DNA from: Neoconidiobolus thromboides FSU 785
Taxonomy: Eukaryota > Entomophthoromycota > Entomophthoromycetes > Entomophthorales > Neoconidiobolaceae
Assembly: GCA_025603075.1 (NCBI GenBank)
Contig: MU626284.1
Coordinates: forward strand, 96,170 to 160,169
Length of the DNA: 64,000 bases
Direction: 5' to 3'
Positions within the stretch are counted from its first letter, which is position 1; the number at the start of each line of letters is the position of its first letter. Both the position numbers and the translations under genes were made by a program. A model generated the notes under the pieces. That model worked only from the letters and a program-made list of their open reading frames with translations, was not told the origin of the DNA and did no database searches. This document shows positions 34,172 to 46,499 of the stretch, piece after piece.

Positions 34172-36011
34172 TTATTTTTCGGAATACAACACCACTTTTT
34201 CCTTAATAGTTTTTGGTTTCTTATCCTTATTTTTATCTTCTTTAGCTTGAGTAGCATTACGAATATTCTTTTGATTATTGAGTCTATTAACTTCCTTAAT
34301 ATGTCTCGATTCCAACATAATAGCTTTAGTACGAGTAGTTGTTTTAATATTTTGTGGTATGATACGATGACTAATTTAAAAAAAGATGATTAATTTATAT
34401 TGATATAACATATTTTCATTAGAACTTACTTTGCAATCTTTCGAACTTCTGGTATATGGGCATATTTATCTTTGACTTTTTCACTGTACTCCAAATGGGA
34501 TCTTTCTCGGTTATTACGCTATTAATATTAAAAATTAAACGAAACTAATTTAATCTATCAATTGATACTTACCACACCAAGTTTTTCAGCCGCATTCGAT
34601 TTCCAAAGACGAATATTAGTATCATCAGAACCTGATAAAACAAATCGTCCATCCATGGAATATTTAACAGTAAATACTCTAAATTTTAATTAAAATTCAA
34701 AAATACAACAAATAAAAAATAAAAATACCTTTGCATACGTTTAGTATGATAAACATCTCTTGATTTAGGTTTACCTACAGTAAATATACGCACTGTACGA
34801 TCATAAGAACCAGAAACAATTTGTCTACCAGTAGGATCAAAATCGACATCCATAACCGCTGATACATGATCTCTGAAACAAGATACAGCTTTATTCATTT
34901 TACGCATATCAAATAAATATAAATTATGATCCTCATTACCAACTACAAAATTATATGCTTCCATTGGATTCCAGCATAATGCATTTGATTTTAATTGTAA
35001 ATAGGTTTTACTCAATGGTGAATTACTACGAATATCATATAATGTAATTGCCCTATCTGTCCCACAACTAGCTACTATATTTCTTTCTGTTTTATTGAAT
35101 TTGACAGTATTAATTGTATCTGCTCCCCATTCAAATGTTGATATAGGTTCAGACCTATTTACTTTAATTTAATAATAATCTTTTATATTTTTAATTGTTA
35201 TTGTTTACCTATTAATATCCCAAATATTAATTATTGATCCTGAAGTAGCAAACTTGGGTTCCGATATATGGTGATCAACACCGCTATAAAATGATAAATT
35301 AAATCTAAAATAATTAAAGAAATCTTACGTAAATGCTGACTTTCCTTGATAAGTATATAAAGGCTTTATAAATAATATATTAATAAAAGATAATTAAGCT
35401 ATAAATTAGTTATTACTGTGCTTGAGTCTTCACTATTTACATCCCAAATTTTAGCTACTTTATCATGGCCTACTGAAATAAATTTATTATCTTCAGGTAA
35501 AATACATACTCCTTTAACAATCCCATTATGTGCTGTTGTATTGAAGAAACAAGATCTATGATTAATTAATTAATTAATTCCGTTATTTCCAATATTCCAT
35601 ACCTTTCATTTAACCTCCAAGCACGTACCTCTATAAAAGTTATTAGTCCATTATTTAACAAAAAAGCACGAAATTCAAAAATTACCTCCATCTCCGGACC
35701 CAGAAACAATGGTCTGTAAATTTTTGTAATGCTTTGATAAACAATAAACACCATCAGCATGTCCATCTAAACTAGCAATAAAGGGTTTAGCAAACATACG
35801 TTCTAATTTGGTAGCGTTCAAAGCACGAGTATATTCTCTACTTTTTTCAAATGGGTGTAAAATGGGATCATAATTTCGTTGCATTTTATGAATGTCCGTT
35901 GGACGTTCACGTTTATATTTACTATCACTACGATCAATTACTTTTACTTTCTATTATTAATTTTATTATTATGTTTTGTTTGAATGAATTAATGAAAGAT
36001 TAGATTACCAT
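34172..36011 (-). CDS. SOF1: SOF1/DCAF13 WD-repeat ribosome biogenesis factor, ten exons
   Basis: Minus-strand exons are 36011-36009, 35950-35686, 35630-35603, 35555-35417, 35363-35329, 35283-35209, 35154-34729, 34678-34573, 34518-34430 and 34370-34172, giving 454 residues, close to human DCAF13. Introns are 45-59 bp. Sof1 is a part of the small-subunit processome in the nucleolus and is needed for 18S rRNA maturation. The N-terminus has QRNYDPILHPFEKSREYTRA and ALNATKLERMFAKPFIASLD, both hallmarks of the family. WD40 blades follow (DGVYCLSKHYKNLQTIVSGS, SVGHDKVAKIWD, SYDRTVRIF, SGSDDTNIRLWK) with the conserved YHTKRMQR. The Sof1-specific C-terminal domain includes HIPEVRKIANHRIIPQNI and ESRHIKEVNRL and ends in a Lys-rich tail. 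Exon 1 carries only the ATG codon. The gene is divergent from the Zn2Cys6 gene, with 245 bp between starts. Confidence 0.95.
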
Positions 36012-36256
36012 CTTTTTGAAGTAGAAATTTAGACAATTTAATTAAAGTAAGTGGTAAAAGAATTTTAAGGTATCAAGAATTTTATTAGATTTAAAAATGG
36101 AAATTCATTTGTTAAAATTCATTTAAAAATTAATAAATTAAACTATTACTAATCTTGTATTTTATTAAAAATTATCTTTAAAAACCAAATAGTAGCATCA
36201 AAATAATATTAAAAGGATACATAAAAAAGGTTTAAAAAATATTCAAGACTTTATAA

Positions 36257-37973
36257 ATGAAACAAACATCTTGTGTTAATTGCAAAAAAGGAAAGAGGAA
36301 GTGTTCTAGAGATCAACCGAAATGTGAAAGATGTCAAAAGTTAAAAAAGAACTGTGTTTATATAGAAGTAGTAAACAAAAAAATATGTTTAGAACAAAAG
36401 ATGGCGAAGATAGAATACTGTTATAAAATAATCAAAAAAACAGCACTTCAAAGTAAGCTATAATTGTAAAAAACATTAACGTTTCTTATGTTTATTTTAG
36501 ATCAACTTGAAGTATATAAAAACTTAATATCACATTATTTTACCAATTTCGGTGTTTTTATACCATTTATACAATTACAAAAAGGATTAAAAGCTATTGA
36601 ATATGAACCACATAACTCTCTTTTAGCTAACGCTTTATGTATTCTCCCTTATCAGTTTTATTTAAAAGAAAACAACATATTAAATAACAAAGGATCTGAT
36701 AATAAAAATCCATTCTATACAAGAGCAACTACTTTACTTACTTCTTTAACTGATAACTCCGATTTAGACACTATACAAAGTTTATTATTGATCTCTTATT
36801 ATGAACTTGGTGAAAGCCAGCTACCAATATCACTAAAACATTTATGTAAGATAACTTGATATTTGGTTTAATCTTTACTAACTTATTTTTTAGCCCAAGC
36901 AGTGAGGTACTTATATCAAATTATATAACTAACAATTACTTATAAGTTCAAAGTAAAGCACATACATTGGATTTAGATAAATCCACTTTCAAACTACTTA
37001 CCCAAGATCCGGATTTACAAGTTGAATATATAGCTACTTGGTCAACTTGTCAATTTTTTGATTTATTTACGTCTACTTTTGCAGCACATCCACCAATCAC
37101 ATATAAAAAGGCAGATTATGAACAACTTGAAAATGATGTAGAAAAAGGAGTATTTAGTATTCAAGAGTTTGAAATCAATGGGATAATAGAAAAGCCTCCT
37201 TTTGAGCCAATTGTAAATTTAATTTAGGTATAATAACTAATACTAAATCTATTTAGGAGTTTTCCGAATATTTAGATTCTATAGCTATATGTTTATCGCT
37301 TAACCTTAAATCTAAAACATCAAGATTATTTTTAAATACAGTAGCTTATGGTAAAGCAGCACAATATATTTTACATTGCTTTGTTTATCGAAAACAATTA
37401 GCTGATGGGCTTATTTCAGCAGATAAATTTATAGACAAAGTAACCAAAGCTTTGAATCTAGTTCGCTCCATATTGCCATATGATGTTAATGTCAACTATT
37501 TATCTAATATTTATGACTTAAATGATCCATTTGATTTTCATTTTGCTTGTTTATTTTTTACCATTGTATTGTTTGAAGTTTATATATTAAGAATGTTTGG
37601 TAAAGGGCTAGAAAAAGGATATTGGAAAGTAGTAAAGAATCCAGAGCATTTCAATCATCGATTGTATGAAAGATTACGAGCTGGATACAATGTACTTAAT
37701 CATAATGTTCCTAAATTCTGGATCCCGTTGGAAAAAACCAACTTTGCTATCGCTGGTTTTTCTTTAATGGCCATTTATTATTTTTATGATAATCCGAATT
37801 CAGTGGCACAAAAAGAGATGGAATTAACTTATACAACTTTTTATAGAAACTTGGAGTTTTGGCCACTTTTATATAATTTGATGTATACTAGATGTAAAGG
37901 TTCTTTACAATTAGCTAGACAAATATTTCCTGATATTGATTCGATTGTTTCTTGCAAACTATATCTGGCATGA
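36257..37973 (+). CDS. Zn(2)-Cys(6) fungal transcription factor, five exons
   Basis: Exons are 36257-36452, 36501-36845, 36894-36906, 36954-37212 and 37257-37973, giving 509 residues; introns are 44-48 bp. The N-terminus carries the binuclear zinc cluster Cx2Cx6Cx6Cx2Cx6C (CVNCKKGKRKC then CERCQKLKKNC), the fungal-specific DNA-binding module of the Gal4 class. A linker and a short helical region (residues ~45-75) may help it dimerise. The rest matches the fungal transcription-factor middle homology region: HYFTNFGVFIPFI, SLLLISYYELG, LKHL then the AVR segment, and a long helical C-terminus. Exon 3 is only 13 nt but is needed to keep frame. The regulated pathway cannot be told from sequence. 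Confidence 0.88.
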
Positions 37974-38264
37974 ATGGTTTATATTAAGCTATTTACTGCT
38001 GTGGCTATCGTTGATTGTTGTTCAATTTAAGTTGAAAATGCCTTTTAGTTGGATTATTTGTTTTATGAGTTTATTAATAAGCTGTTGTGAGGATAATTGA
38101 TTGTTTTTAGTATTGAACCCTATTAAATAAAAATGAACGTATTTTTATTCCAACATTTTGTCTACCTTTTATTCAATACTGAAAAAGCATAAACTTAGCA
38201 TTATATAAATAAAAAAGAAAATTAAAATGAAATGAAAAGGAGGGGTTTGAAAATTTGAAACTAG
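37974..38264. other. short spacer
   Basis: 3' flank of the Zn2Cys6 gene; nothing recognised. Confidence 0.5.
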
Positions 38265-38575
38265 TTATCTTGAAAAATAAAACTTCAAATTTACTAAACC
38301 CACGAATTCTGGCCGTTGAGATGCAAGAACATAAACAATCATATATTTTGTTGAATTTAAACTATTCAATTTAATATGATTAAAATCACTAAGCTTCATA
38401 CCTTTCAAATCCCAACGACCATAATAAAGCTCAACTAGATGTCTTAAATAACCTTTCTTGGTCAATAAGTTCCTAAAATCAGGAATTGGTTCTATAACTT
38501 TCCTTCTGTTAAGAAATTGAGTTATAAATTATCAGCGAGTTGTGGCTTATAATTAGGTAAGAGTTGTATGGACAT
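38265..38575 (-). pseudogene. possible small gene or pseudogene with one frameshift
   Basis: On the minus strand an ATG at 38575 opens MSIQLLPNYKPQLADNL and stops. A second frame, offset at about 38523-38528, continues smoothly with ITQFLNRRKVIEPIPDFRN and later TKKGYLRHLVELYYGRWDL, ending at 38265. Together they would make roughly 100 residues of protein-like composition, so a single-base frameshift (or an error in the sequence) in an AT tract is suspected. An alternative is a tiny intron ending at the CTTAACAG near 38508, but no GT donor is visible. No family is recognised. Confidence 0.25.
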
Positions 38576-40542
38576 ATTAATTTCAATTAAAATACAAAGA
38601 CAAAGGAATTGATAATTGCGTATATTTTTCAAGCAAATTGATATTTAATTACCAAAATTTAGTTTACTTATTAAAGTATAGAATTAAGAAATAAGATAGT
38701 AGAATGTAACTCAAAATAAAATCTAAGAATATATATAGCTTTTAGTCACTTTTTATGTAGCGTAAAATTTTAAAATTATTAAAAGTTTCAAAAGATTAAT
38801 GTCCCAAGTAAGCGCTTCTAAATCAAATAAATGATAAACTTTGAATTTCATTAATAAAATGTATTTCGAACTTAAATTTAATATAAAATAATTTGATTTA
38901 TAAAAATATACATTTTAATAACATCAAAATATTTAATAATCTTTTCCTATTTACAACAATTCAAATATTATTTTTAAACATATTAAAGCCTCCAATTGAA
39001 TCCCACAAGTTCAAATCAGTTTAAATTCGACATACAATATTCTTCATTATGTTCTTCAAGTTTAATAAATGTGGTTATGTTGACTCTTCAAAAATTTATT
39101 TTTGATTGATTTTTAAAGCTTTTCACTTAAAAATCCCCTCACTTACCCATTTTGATTAAATGGCCAGGTGGATTAAGCCGGGTTCTGAGATTAACTTTGT
39201 TAACCGACAAAGATATGTAATGGAACTGACTACCACCGTACGTTTGTACACAAATGGTATATTTCTATAATTATTTTAATATAAACAAGTAGAAAGTGTA
39301 GAATCAGGATCATTAAGCTAGGGTTGTGTTTCTTATGTAGTTCTCTAATTTACAAGCTTAATGACAAATTAAATTATTTAGTGTCATGTAGTAAAGAATT
39401 TTTATCTTTTATTTTTCAACTTGTTGAAAAAATCTTAAACATACTGAAATGACAATAATTTCAACTAAAAGTAATGTTAAAAAATAAAAGCTATTAAAGG
39501 AGAAGTAAGATAAAAGATAGTTGAAGTTTAAGCTATGATAGTATCAAATTTAAAGCTTAGATGGATAAATATAAGCTCAAGGCTCAGCTTTTCTCCATTA
39601 TAATTTATCATAAATAAAGTAAACCAAACATCAATACTCAAAAAAAGTAAAAAATCTGATTTTTCTTAAATTAACTATTTAAAAATTCCTTACTTTGAAA
39701 TAATAAAAATCGAATAGAAATACATTTCTAATTATCTTTATTCATGTTTTATCTTTCAAAGCATCACTATTAAACACTATTATATTATTATTTGATAAAA
39801 ATATAAGCGATAAGCTATAAATATATCATTCTAGATAACTTTTCGTTTTTATCAGAGCAAACTCTTTTTTATCCCTGGAAGGCTCCCCCTCTTACCTACC
39901 ACAACATGTTTTTTTAAATGTCAATAGTTCCGCTTTATCTTTGAATGATATAACTCCTATTTAAAAACAAGTATTTAGCTATAAAACTAGCAGTAATAGG
40001 TTTATGTGATGAATCGTAGAATGGGGAAACGGGGCAAAGAATTGTAGTAAGAAGAGCTAAATTAAAAGCAAAGTGAGATCATAAATGCAATCTTGGGGTA
40101 TAGAAAACGAGTTGAAGATATTTGAAAATTCTTACTTTTGTTTAGAGTAATCCCAACCTGTATTTTGTTGCATATTCTAAAACAATTCAAATATCTTTAA
40201 AAGTGTAAGTGGAATGGGAACTATAATAAGCGTTATTAAAATAACTAAGTAACCAAGACAAAATAAGATATAATAATAAGAGGGATAATGATGATGACAT
40301 AGTGATTTGAATTATTATAAATTGGAATGTTTGAATTATTATATGAATTGGAATGTTGAATTTTTATGGAATCTTTTTTAAATGTAGGATTAAAACACCA
40401 AAATAAAATTCTTAATTTAATTCTAAGCCAATGGAATTGCTTTTAAAAAAATCCTGATAGAATTAACAGCCACGTAATGTTAATAGAAACTTAAACTTTT
40501 TAAGTTAGAAAAAATACAAGATTATCATAGTGAGGTCAAACG
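38576..40542. other. AT-rich spacer with one GC-richer patch
   Basis: Mostly AT-rich with no repeat recognised. The patch at 39155-39260 is listed separately. Confidence 0.5.
39160..39270 (+). other. GC-richer patch with a 36-codon ORF
   Basis: The ORF begins MARWIKPGSEINFVNRQR and contains YVMELTTTVRLYTNG. It stands out because its base composition is far less AT-rich than the surrounding spacer. A GTATAT donor-like site at 39257 could make it a first exon. It could also be a structured RNA. No homologue is recognised and there is no supporting promoter. Confidence 0.2.
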
Positions 40543-40550
40543 TATAAAAA
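40543..40550 (+). promoter_or_regulatory. TATA box of glucosidase II alpha
   Basis: G-TATAAAAA lies 40 bp before the ATG at 40583. Confidence 0.45.
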
Positions 40551-40582
40551 CCATAAAAAAAAGGGAGAAAAAGACAAAAAAA

Positions 40583-43500
40583 ATGATTCAATCTCATAAA
40601 AAGATACCTTTGGTATTAATATTATTACTGACTCTAACCTTTTGGATGGAGAATATTGTCTCGGTAAAGCCGAGTGATTTTAAGAAGTGTAAGGACAGTG
40701 CCTTTTGTCAAAGAAATAAGAAGCATGCTGAATACAAAAAAGAGCACCCAAAGGATATTTTCTATAAAGTAATAAAGGATACTATCCAATTTGAAAACAG
40801 TGAATTCCAAGCCAATATATTAAATATCAAAGATAACGTTGAGTTGGTGTTACAAGTTTCTATTTTGGAACATTTGGTTACTAGAGTTAAGGTTTTTGAA
40901 AAAGACGGGATTCATAAGAGATATGACCAAGTTAAAGAACATGCCTTGGTTGGAGAACCTAAGTTAATTAGTAGTAAAAAGCTAAAGGAGACTAAGAAAG
41001 ATAACTTGTTTACCATCCAAAGTGAGGACTTTAAAGTGAGCATCCAAAATGAACCTTTTAAATTGGACTTTTATTTAAAAAAGGAGAATGTTGTTACTTT
41101 TAATGAAAGAGATCTCTTCCGTTTTGAGCATTATAGAAAAAGGGAAGAAGTAAAACAGAAGGCAATTGAATCTGAAACTGTAAGCGATGGTGAAAAAAAG
41201 ATAGCAGTAGAAGAAAAAGAAGAAGAAGGATTATGGGAAGAAACATTCAATGGTCATACTGATGTTAAAAAACATGGTAATTAAAAATGAACTGTTATAT
41301 TGACTTATATTAATAAATCATTAGGTCCCTCTTCTATCGGATTTGATGTTACCTTTCATGAGTTTGAACATGTTTATGGTATCCCTCAACATGCTTCCAA
41401 TTTATCATTAAAAAGTACAGAGTAAGTATTTAATTTATTTTTGTATTATATTTAATTAACTTATGAATCATAGTGGTACAGAAAATCAATACAGTGAACC
41501 TTATCGTTTATACAATCTTGATGTATTCGAATATGAAATCGATAACCCAATGGCTTTATATGGGTCTATCCCATTTATGGTTGCTCATAATAAAAAGCAT
41601 TCCGCTGGTTTGTTTTGGTTAAATGCCGCTGAGATGTGGATTGATGTTGAAAAGCAAGAAGTTAAAAAACATACTAAAGTAAATAACTTTAATTTATTAA
41701 CATTAATGACAATAGTAATTAAAATATTTAACAGTCTTCCCATACGCATTGGATCAGTGAAAGTGGATTATTAGATGTATTTGTTTTTGTAGAAAAAGAC
41801 ACCAAACAAGTATTAAAGCGATATGGAGAGTTAACTGGGTTTACAGCGTTACCAACCACATTTGCGTTAGCTTATCATCAATGTCGTTGGAATTATATTA
41901 ATGAAAAGGACGTTTTGGAAGTGAACGATAATTTTGATAAATATGATATCCCATATGATGTCATTTGGTTAGATATCGAACACACCCAAGGTAAAAAGTA
42001 TTTCACTTGGGATCAAGATAAATTCCCCAATCCTGAATCTATGCAAGATCAAATTGCTGCTTCTGGAAGAAAAATGGTTGCCATTGTTGATCCTCATATT
42101 AAAAGAGAAGATGATTATTATGTTTACAAAGAAGCTACAGATTTAGGTTATTTTGTCAAAAATCCGTCTGGTGCTGATTTCGATGGTTGGTGCTGGCCAG
42201 GTAGCTCTTCTTGGGTTGATTACACACGTAAAGAAGCATGCGATTGGTGGAGTAAGAAATTTCAACTTGATGAATATAAGCACTCAACTAAAAACTTATA
42301 TGTATGGAACGATATGAATGAACCTTCCGTCTTTAATGGACCTGAAATTACAATGCAAAAGAACTTGTTACATTATAATGAAGTAGAACATAGAGATGTT
42401 CATAACATGTTTGGTATGTTATTTCATCGTAGTACATCTCATGGTATTGTTAAAAGAACAACACCAAACCAGCGTCCATTTGTTTTATCTCGTGCTTTCT
42501 TTGCAGGTACTCAACGTTTTGGAGCTATCTGGACAGGTGATAATGGCGCTACTTGGGAATATCTCGGTGTTTCCACACCTATGTTGCTTACCATTGGTTT
42601 AAGTGGTATCCCATTTTCAGGTGCTGATGTTGGTGGCTTCTTTGGTAATCCAGATCCTGAATTATTGGTTCGTTGGTATCAAACTGGTGCATTCCAACCC
42701 TTCTTTAGAGCTCATGCCCATATTGATACTAAACGTAGGGAACCTTGGGTACTTGGTGAACCCTATACTTCTCAAATACGTACTGCTATTCGTTCAAGAT
42801 ATCAATTATTACCTTACTGGTATACTTTGTTGTTTGAAGCAAGTATCAATGGTACTCCAGCTATGAGGTAAACTAATACTGTATATAGTATATCATATCA
42901 ATTTACTAATGCTTTTATTTTAGACCTATGTTCTTAGAATTCCCTAAGGACGAATCTGTGTTTGGTATGGATGATCAGTATATGGTCGGAAGTGGCTTAT
43001 TAGTTAAGCCAATCACTAAACCAGGAGTTACAGAGATTGATATCTATTTACCAGGGGATGAAGTAACATTATATATGATTTGATGTATGATGAAACTAAT
43101 ACAATATTTAATAGGATTGGTATAATTATTACAATTATAAAAATATCAAGAGTGGTAAACATGTAATTAAAACCGAAGTTGACTCAATCCCAGTTTTCAT
43201 TCGCTCTGGTGAAATCATTACTCAAAAGAGTAGAATCCGTCGTTCTTCTACCTTAATGTTAAAAGATCCTATCACCCTCTTAGTTACTGTTGATAATGAT
43301 GTAATTTTATAATACTTTAATGTGATAATATATACTAATCATGTTTAGGGCAAAGCTAAGGGTAAACTTTACTTTGACGATGGTATGAGTTATGATTACT
43401 TAAGAAAGGGATATGCTTATAGAGAGTTCAAACTTAAAGATAATAAATTAACCAACCATGCAGTGGATAATAAAACATATTCCATTGTCAACCCATTACC

Positions 43501-43735
43501 TTTTGAACCTGAGTATCCTGTTGAAACACCTTCTGAAGGGCTGAAAGAGTTCTTTAAAGGTGTTCGTGTTGAAAAAATTGTGTTCTTAAATATCAAAAAG
43601 AGCCCCAAGAAGGTGGTTTGCTTAAAATGTGGTCGTGAAGTTGAATTTAACTTCAATAAACAAGAGAAAATACTTACCGTCAAGGATCCTAAACTTATGG
43701 TAGCTGAAGATTGGTCCCTTGGACTAGACTATTAA
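40583..43735 (+). CDS. ROT2: glucosidase II catalytic alpha subunit (GH31), seven exons
   Basis: Exons are 40583-41276, 41325-41421, 41474-41678, 41735-42867, 42924-43062, 43115-43300 and 43349-43735, giving 946 residues; introns are 48-56 bp. Glucosidase II trims the two inner glucoses from N-glycans in the ER and controls entry to the calnexin cycle. A signal peptide ([15 protein letters not shown]) is followed by the family [11 protein letters not shown] segment. The GH31 N-domain has [12 protein letters not shown] and [13 protein letters not shown]. In the barrel, [18 protein letters not shown] precedes the nucleophile region [12 protein letters not shown] (Asp525) and the acid/base region [11 protein letters not shown] (Asp630); [18 protein letters not shown] follows. 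No C-terminal ER-retrieval signal is seen, as expected, because the beta subunit supplies it. The gene ends 130 bp from the convergent EMG1. Confidence 0.95.
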
Positions 43736-43865
43736 TTTTTTTAATAATAAAAGTTACAGTTTATTGTTAATTTTTAGTATTTGCTAATTTGAAGTATTGT
43801 TGTAAAAAAACAAATTCTATTTATTATAATAAAAAAAGGTAAAAATTTTAAAATTATTTAAAAGC

Positions 43866-44745
43866 TTATAAAATATTCCATAATTCTTCAAAGGCACAGG
43901 TTAATTTACCGCAAGCTACTGAAGCAGATAAGGGGTAAGAAGAAATCGATATCTTTTCATCTACATATTGATCGGCAAAGTTATCTTCACCGTGAGCTAA
44001 AGCTCCAATAGCTACTACTAAACTTTGATCCTCTGGTAGCTTTTTAACATATTGATTTACGTTAATTAATGGAGCGTCATATGAGAAACCTAATTTAAGT
44101 TTTGTTTAGTTTTGTTCTATTTTTTGAAAAGTAATATTACATATTTTTTTGCAGTTACTTGGCAAATGATCGGTGATGGGGTTCTTAATTACTTTTAGTA
44201 ATTTTTCATTACTTGTAGTGGAGCGTACGGATAATTTATGTAATAATTGAACTAATAACTGATAAGTATAAAACCTCGAAATAAAATATTAAATCTATAC
44301 CCATTAATCCAGCGAATCTGCGGAAAGTTCTTGGTATACGTACATGTGGGTTGATTTCAATCAATACATTTTTAGTTGTATGAATAAATACTTGTAATTT
44401 TCCAGCTTTATTTAAAGGAGAATCTAATAATGTTAACAAACACTATAATGCTGATTAAATTTAAGCATCGATTTTTAAAAAATGCCTTACTTGATGGGTG
44501 ATATCAGGTCTTGAATCCGTTATGTCTTTACCGAGTTTCAATAAAATCCTTTGATGTTCATCACAATTCAATAACTGATATTTAGCATCACTACTTTTAC
44601 CAACTTTATAAGTTTCTAAAGAAGCGCTTTCTAAGATTACTATCAATCTACGAGTATTTTCCTTTTCTATTGTTGTTTTGGGCACTTTAGGTGCCATTGG
44701 TACCATATGTACGTTCTTCAAGTCTCCGTTTGTTGCGTTTGCCAT
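43866..44745 (-). CDS. EMG1: EMG1/NEP1 18S rRNA pseudouridine N1-methyltransferase, four exons
   Basis: Minus-strand exons are 44745-44491, 44442-44301, 44251-44141 and 44089-43866, giving 243 residues; introns are 48-51 bp. Emg1 is a SPOUT-class enzyme that methylates N1 of a hypermodified pseudouridine in 18S rRNA and is needed for small-subunit assembly. The first exon has [26 protein letters not shown] and the RPDITHQ motif that ends it. The second has [34 protein letters not shown] and RFAGLM. The third begins VQLLHKLSV and has [10 protein letters not shown]. The fourth has AIGALAHG and [17 protein letters not shown], the SAM-binding knot, and ends EELWNIL. Every family block is present. 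With SOF1 it makes two processome-linked genes in the window. Confidence 0.95.
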
Positions 44746-45125
44746 TTCTATTTTGTAAGGTTTTATATAATTTAAAAATTGAAAACAATTTCGGTTATTT
44801 GGAATTAAAATGAGTTTGGTTTGCTGGGGATTTTGTAATGGGATTTAAATTCGAAAATAATTAACGTTATAAAAAAGAAGGATTAGCCCAAAGTCCAATA
44901 AATTATTTTTAATAGAAAGGGATAGTAATTTTAAAGTAACGGATATGGCTACTAAATCCAGAATAGTTCACCAGTAGGCACCACTGATTGGTTAAAGCAA
45001 GGGAATTTAAAAACGAGCTATTTTAAAAAAAATACAAAAAAAGTTTATAAATCATAGTTTTGTCTTTATAAAAAATATAATCCAACATACTTGCACCAAC
45101 TGTATTTGAGTCTTTATTAACCACC
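44746..45125. promoter_or_regulatory. divergent promoter region between EMG1 and the acyltransferase
   Basis: A 380 bp spacer separates two start codons on opposite strands. A TATAAA element for the + gene is at 45046-45051, 80 bp from its ATG. Confidence 0.4.
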
Positions 45126-46103
45126 ATGTTGGATTTTTTGAATTTTTTCGATCTTAAATACACTACAGTAGCTATCCTCTTGTTCATCTCTTTATTTCAA
45201 TTCTCAAGCAAAGTGCGATTTATTGTTCGCTGCATCATCCTTGCTAACTGTTATTTTGTAACTGGGTTTTTAGGAGTAGTAGTATCAGTAATATGTCGAG
45301 TTCTTGGTAAAGAAGCATACGTTCATTATATAACTGGGAGATTTTTTTCATTTATATCACAATTATTCTTAAATGTTAAGTTTAATGTGTTAGATGACTC
45401 AGTGATCAAAGAATACAATGGAAAACCAGCTATATATATTGGTAACCATCAATCCACTTTAGACGTTTCATTTTTAGGTACAATTTACCCTAAGAATACT
45501 GCCATCATTGTTAAGAAGTCATTAAGATATGTACCATTCCTTGGACAGTATTGTAAGTTTCTTAATATTTTTAAAAGGTCTTGTTATTTACATTATTAGT
45601 AATGTTCTCAAACACATTAATGATTGATCGTCAAAATGCAAAGCAAGCCATTGATCAATCTAATGAACTTGCTAGACGAATGACCGAGAAGCAGGTAAAT
45701 ATTAACTATATAGTTAGTGAATAGCAACTAATAATTAAGATGGGCGTTTTTGTTTATGCAGAAGGCACTAGATCTGGGTTTGAAACTCCAGACCTTTTAC
45801 CCTTTAAGAAAGGAGCTTTCCATCTAGCTATTCAAACTGGATTTCCAATTATTCCAATAGTATACTCTAATACCAGTCATATCTTTAATATGAAGAAATG
45901 GAGGTTTGAGTCTGGTGGTATGGGAATGAAAGGTAATTTAGATATCAGTTGTTTTATTCAAGGATTATTCTAATAACTTAGTATTGCCACCTATCATTAC
46001 TAAAGGTAAAACTAAAGATGATCTTGAAGACCTTATGGAAGAAACTCATAAAGCAATGAAGGATTGCTTAAAAGAAATTTCGCAGATTGACTACTCGAAA
46101 TAA
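45126..46103 (+). CDS. SLC1: 1-acyl-sn-glycerol-3-phosphate acyltransferase, four exons
   Basis: Exons are 45126-45552, 45600-45694, 45740-45932 and 45982-46103, giving 278 residues; introns are 45-49 bp. The enzyme adds a second acyl chain to lysophosphatidate to make phosphatidate, a key step of glycerolipid synthesis at the ER. Two hydrophobic N-terminal segments (TTVAILLFISLFQF; VTGFLGVVVSVIC) would anchor it. The catalytic HX4D motif is NHQSTLD (His108, Asp113). Further acyltransferase blocks are VKKSLRYVPFLGQ, the IDRQNAKQA region, VYAEGTRSG (EGTR at 182-185) and GFPIIPIVYSN. The C-terminus is short and Lys/Asp-rich. Length and motifs match fungal Slc1. Confidence 0.93.
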
Positions 46104-46499
46104 TTAATTTTTTATAAATTTGTTTTTTATTAACATTGTCCTAACTTCAAAGCGCTTATAAATTTTTAATTTTTTTACTTCATGTTTTTAGTTGCTATTT
46201 TTAATTAATTTTAACTATCAAATTAATTTATATTTATTTAACAGAGTAATAATATTTTTATATACTTTACAAGTTTAAACTGTTAAATATAAATTATTAT
46301 AAAATGCCAATATGTCATAACAGTTAAACTCAGGCTCATTTAGATTAAAACTAAAATAAGTTGATGAAAAGAAAATTCGAACTTTCTAATTAAAACCTCA
46401 ATTGTCCTCACTGTGGGCTTTAAATAAAAATTATTAATTTTTAAAGTATAAAAGGGGCTAAACTAACAATCTTGAAAAAAAGAATTAATAAAAAATACA
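46104..46499. other. spacer with a TATA box
   Basis: TATAAAAGG at 46447-46455, preceded by G, lies 53 bp before the next ATG. Nothing else was recognised. Confidence 0.5.
46447..46455 (+). promoter_or_regulatory. TATA box of the LURP-one-like gene
   Basis: G-TATAAAAGG lies 53 bp before the start codon, a textbook core-promoter match. Confidence 0.5.

Noticed and set aside
35566-35766. 66-codon minus-strand frame in SOF1
   Set aside because: It runs through two SOF1 introns and the short exon 3 in a mixed frame; splicing explains the region.
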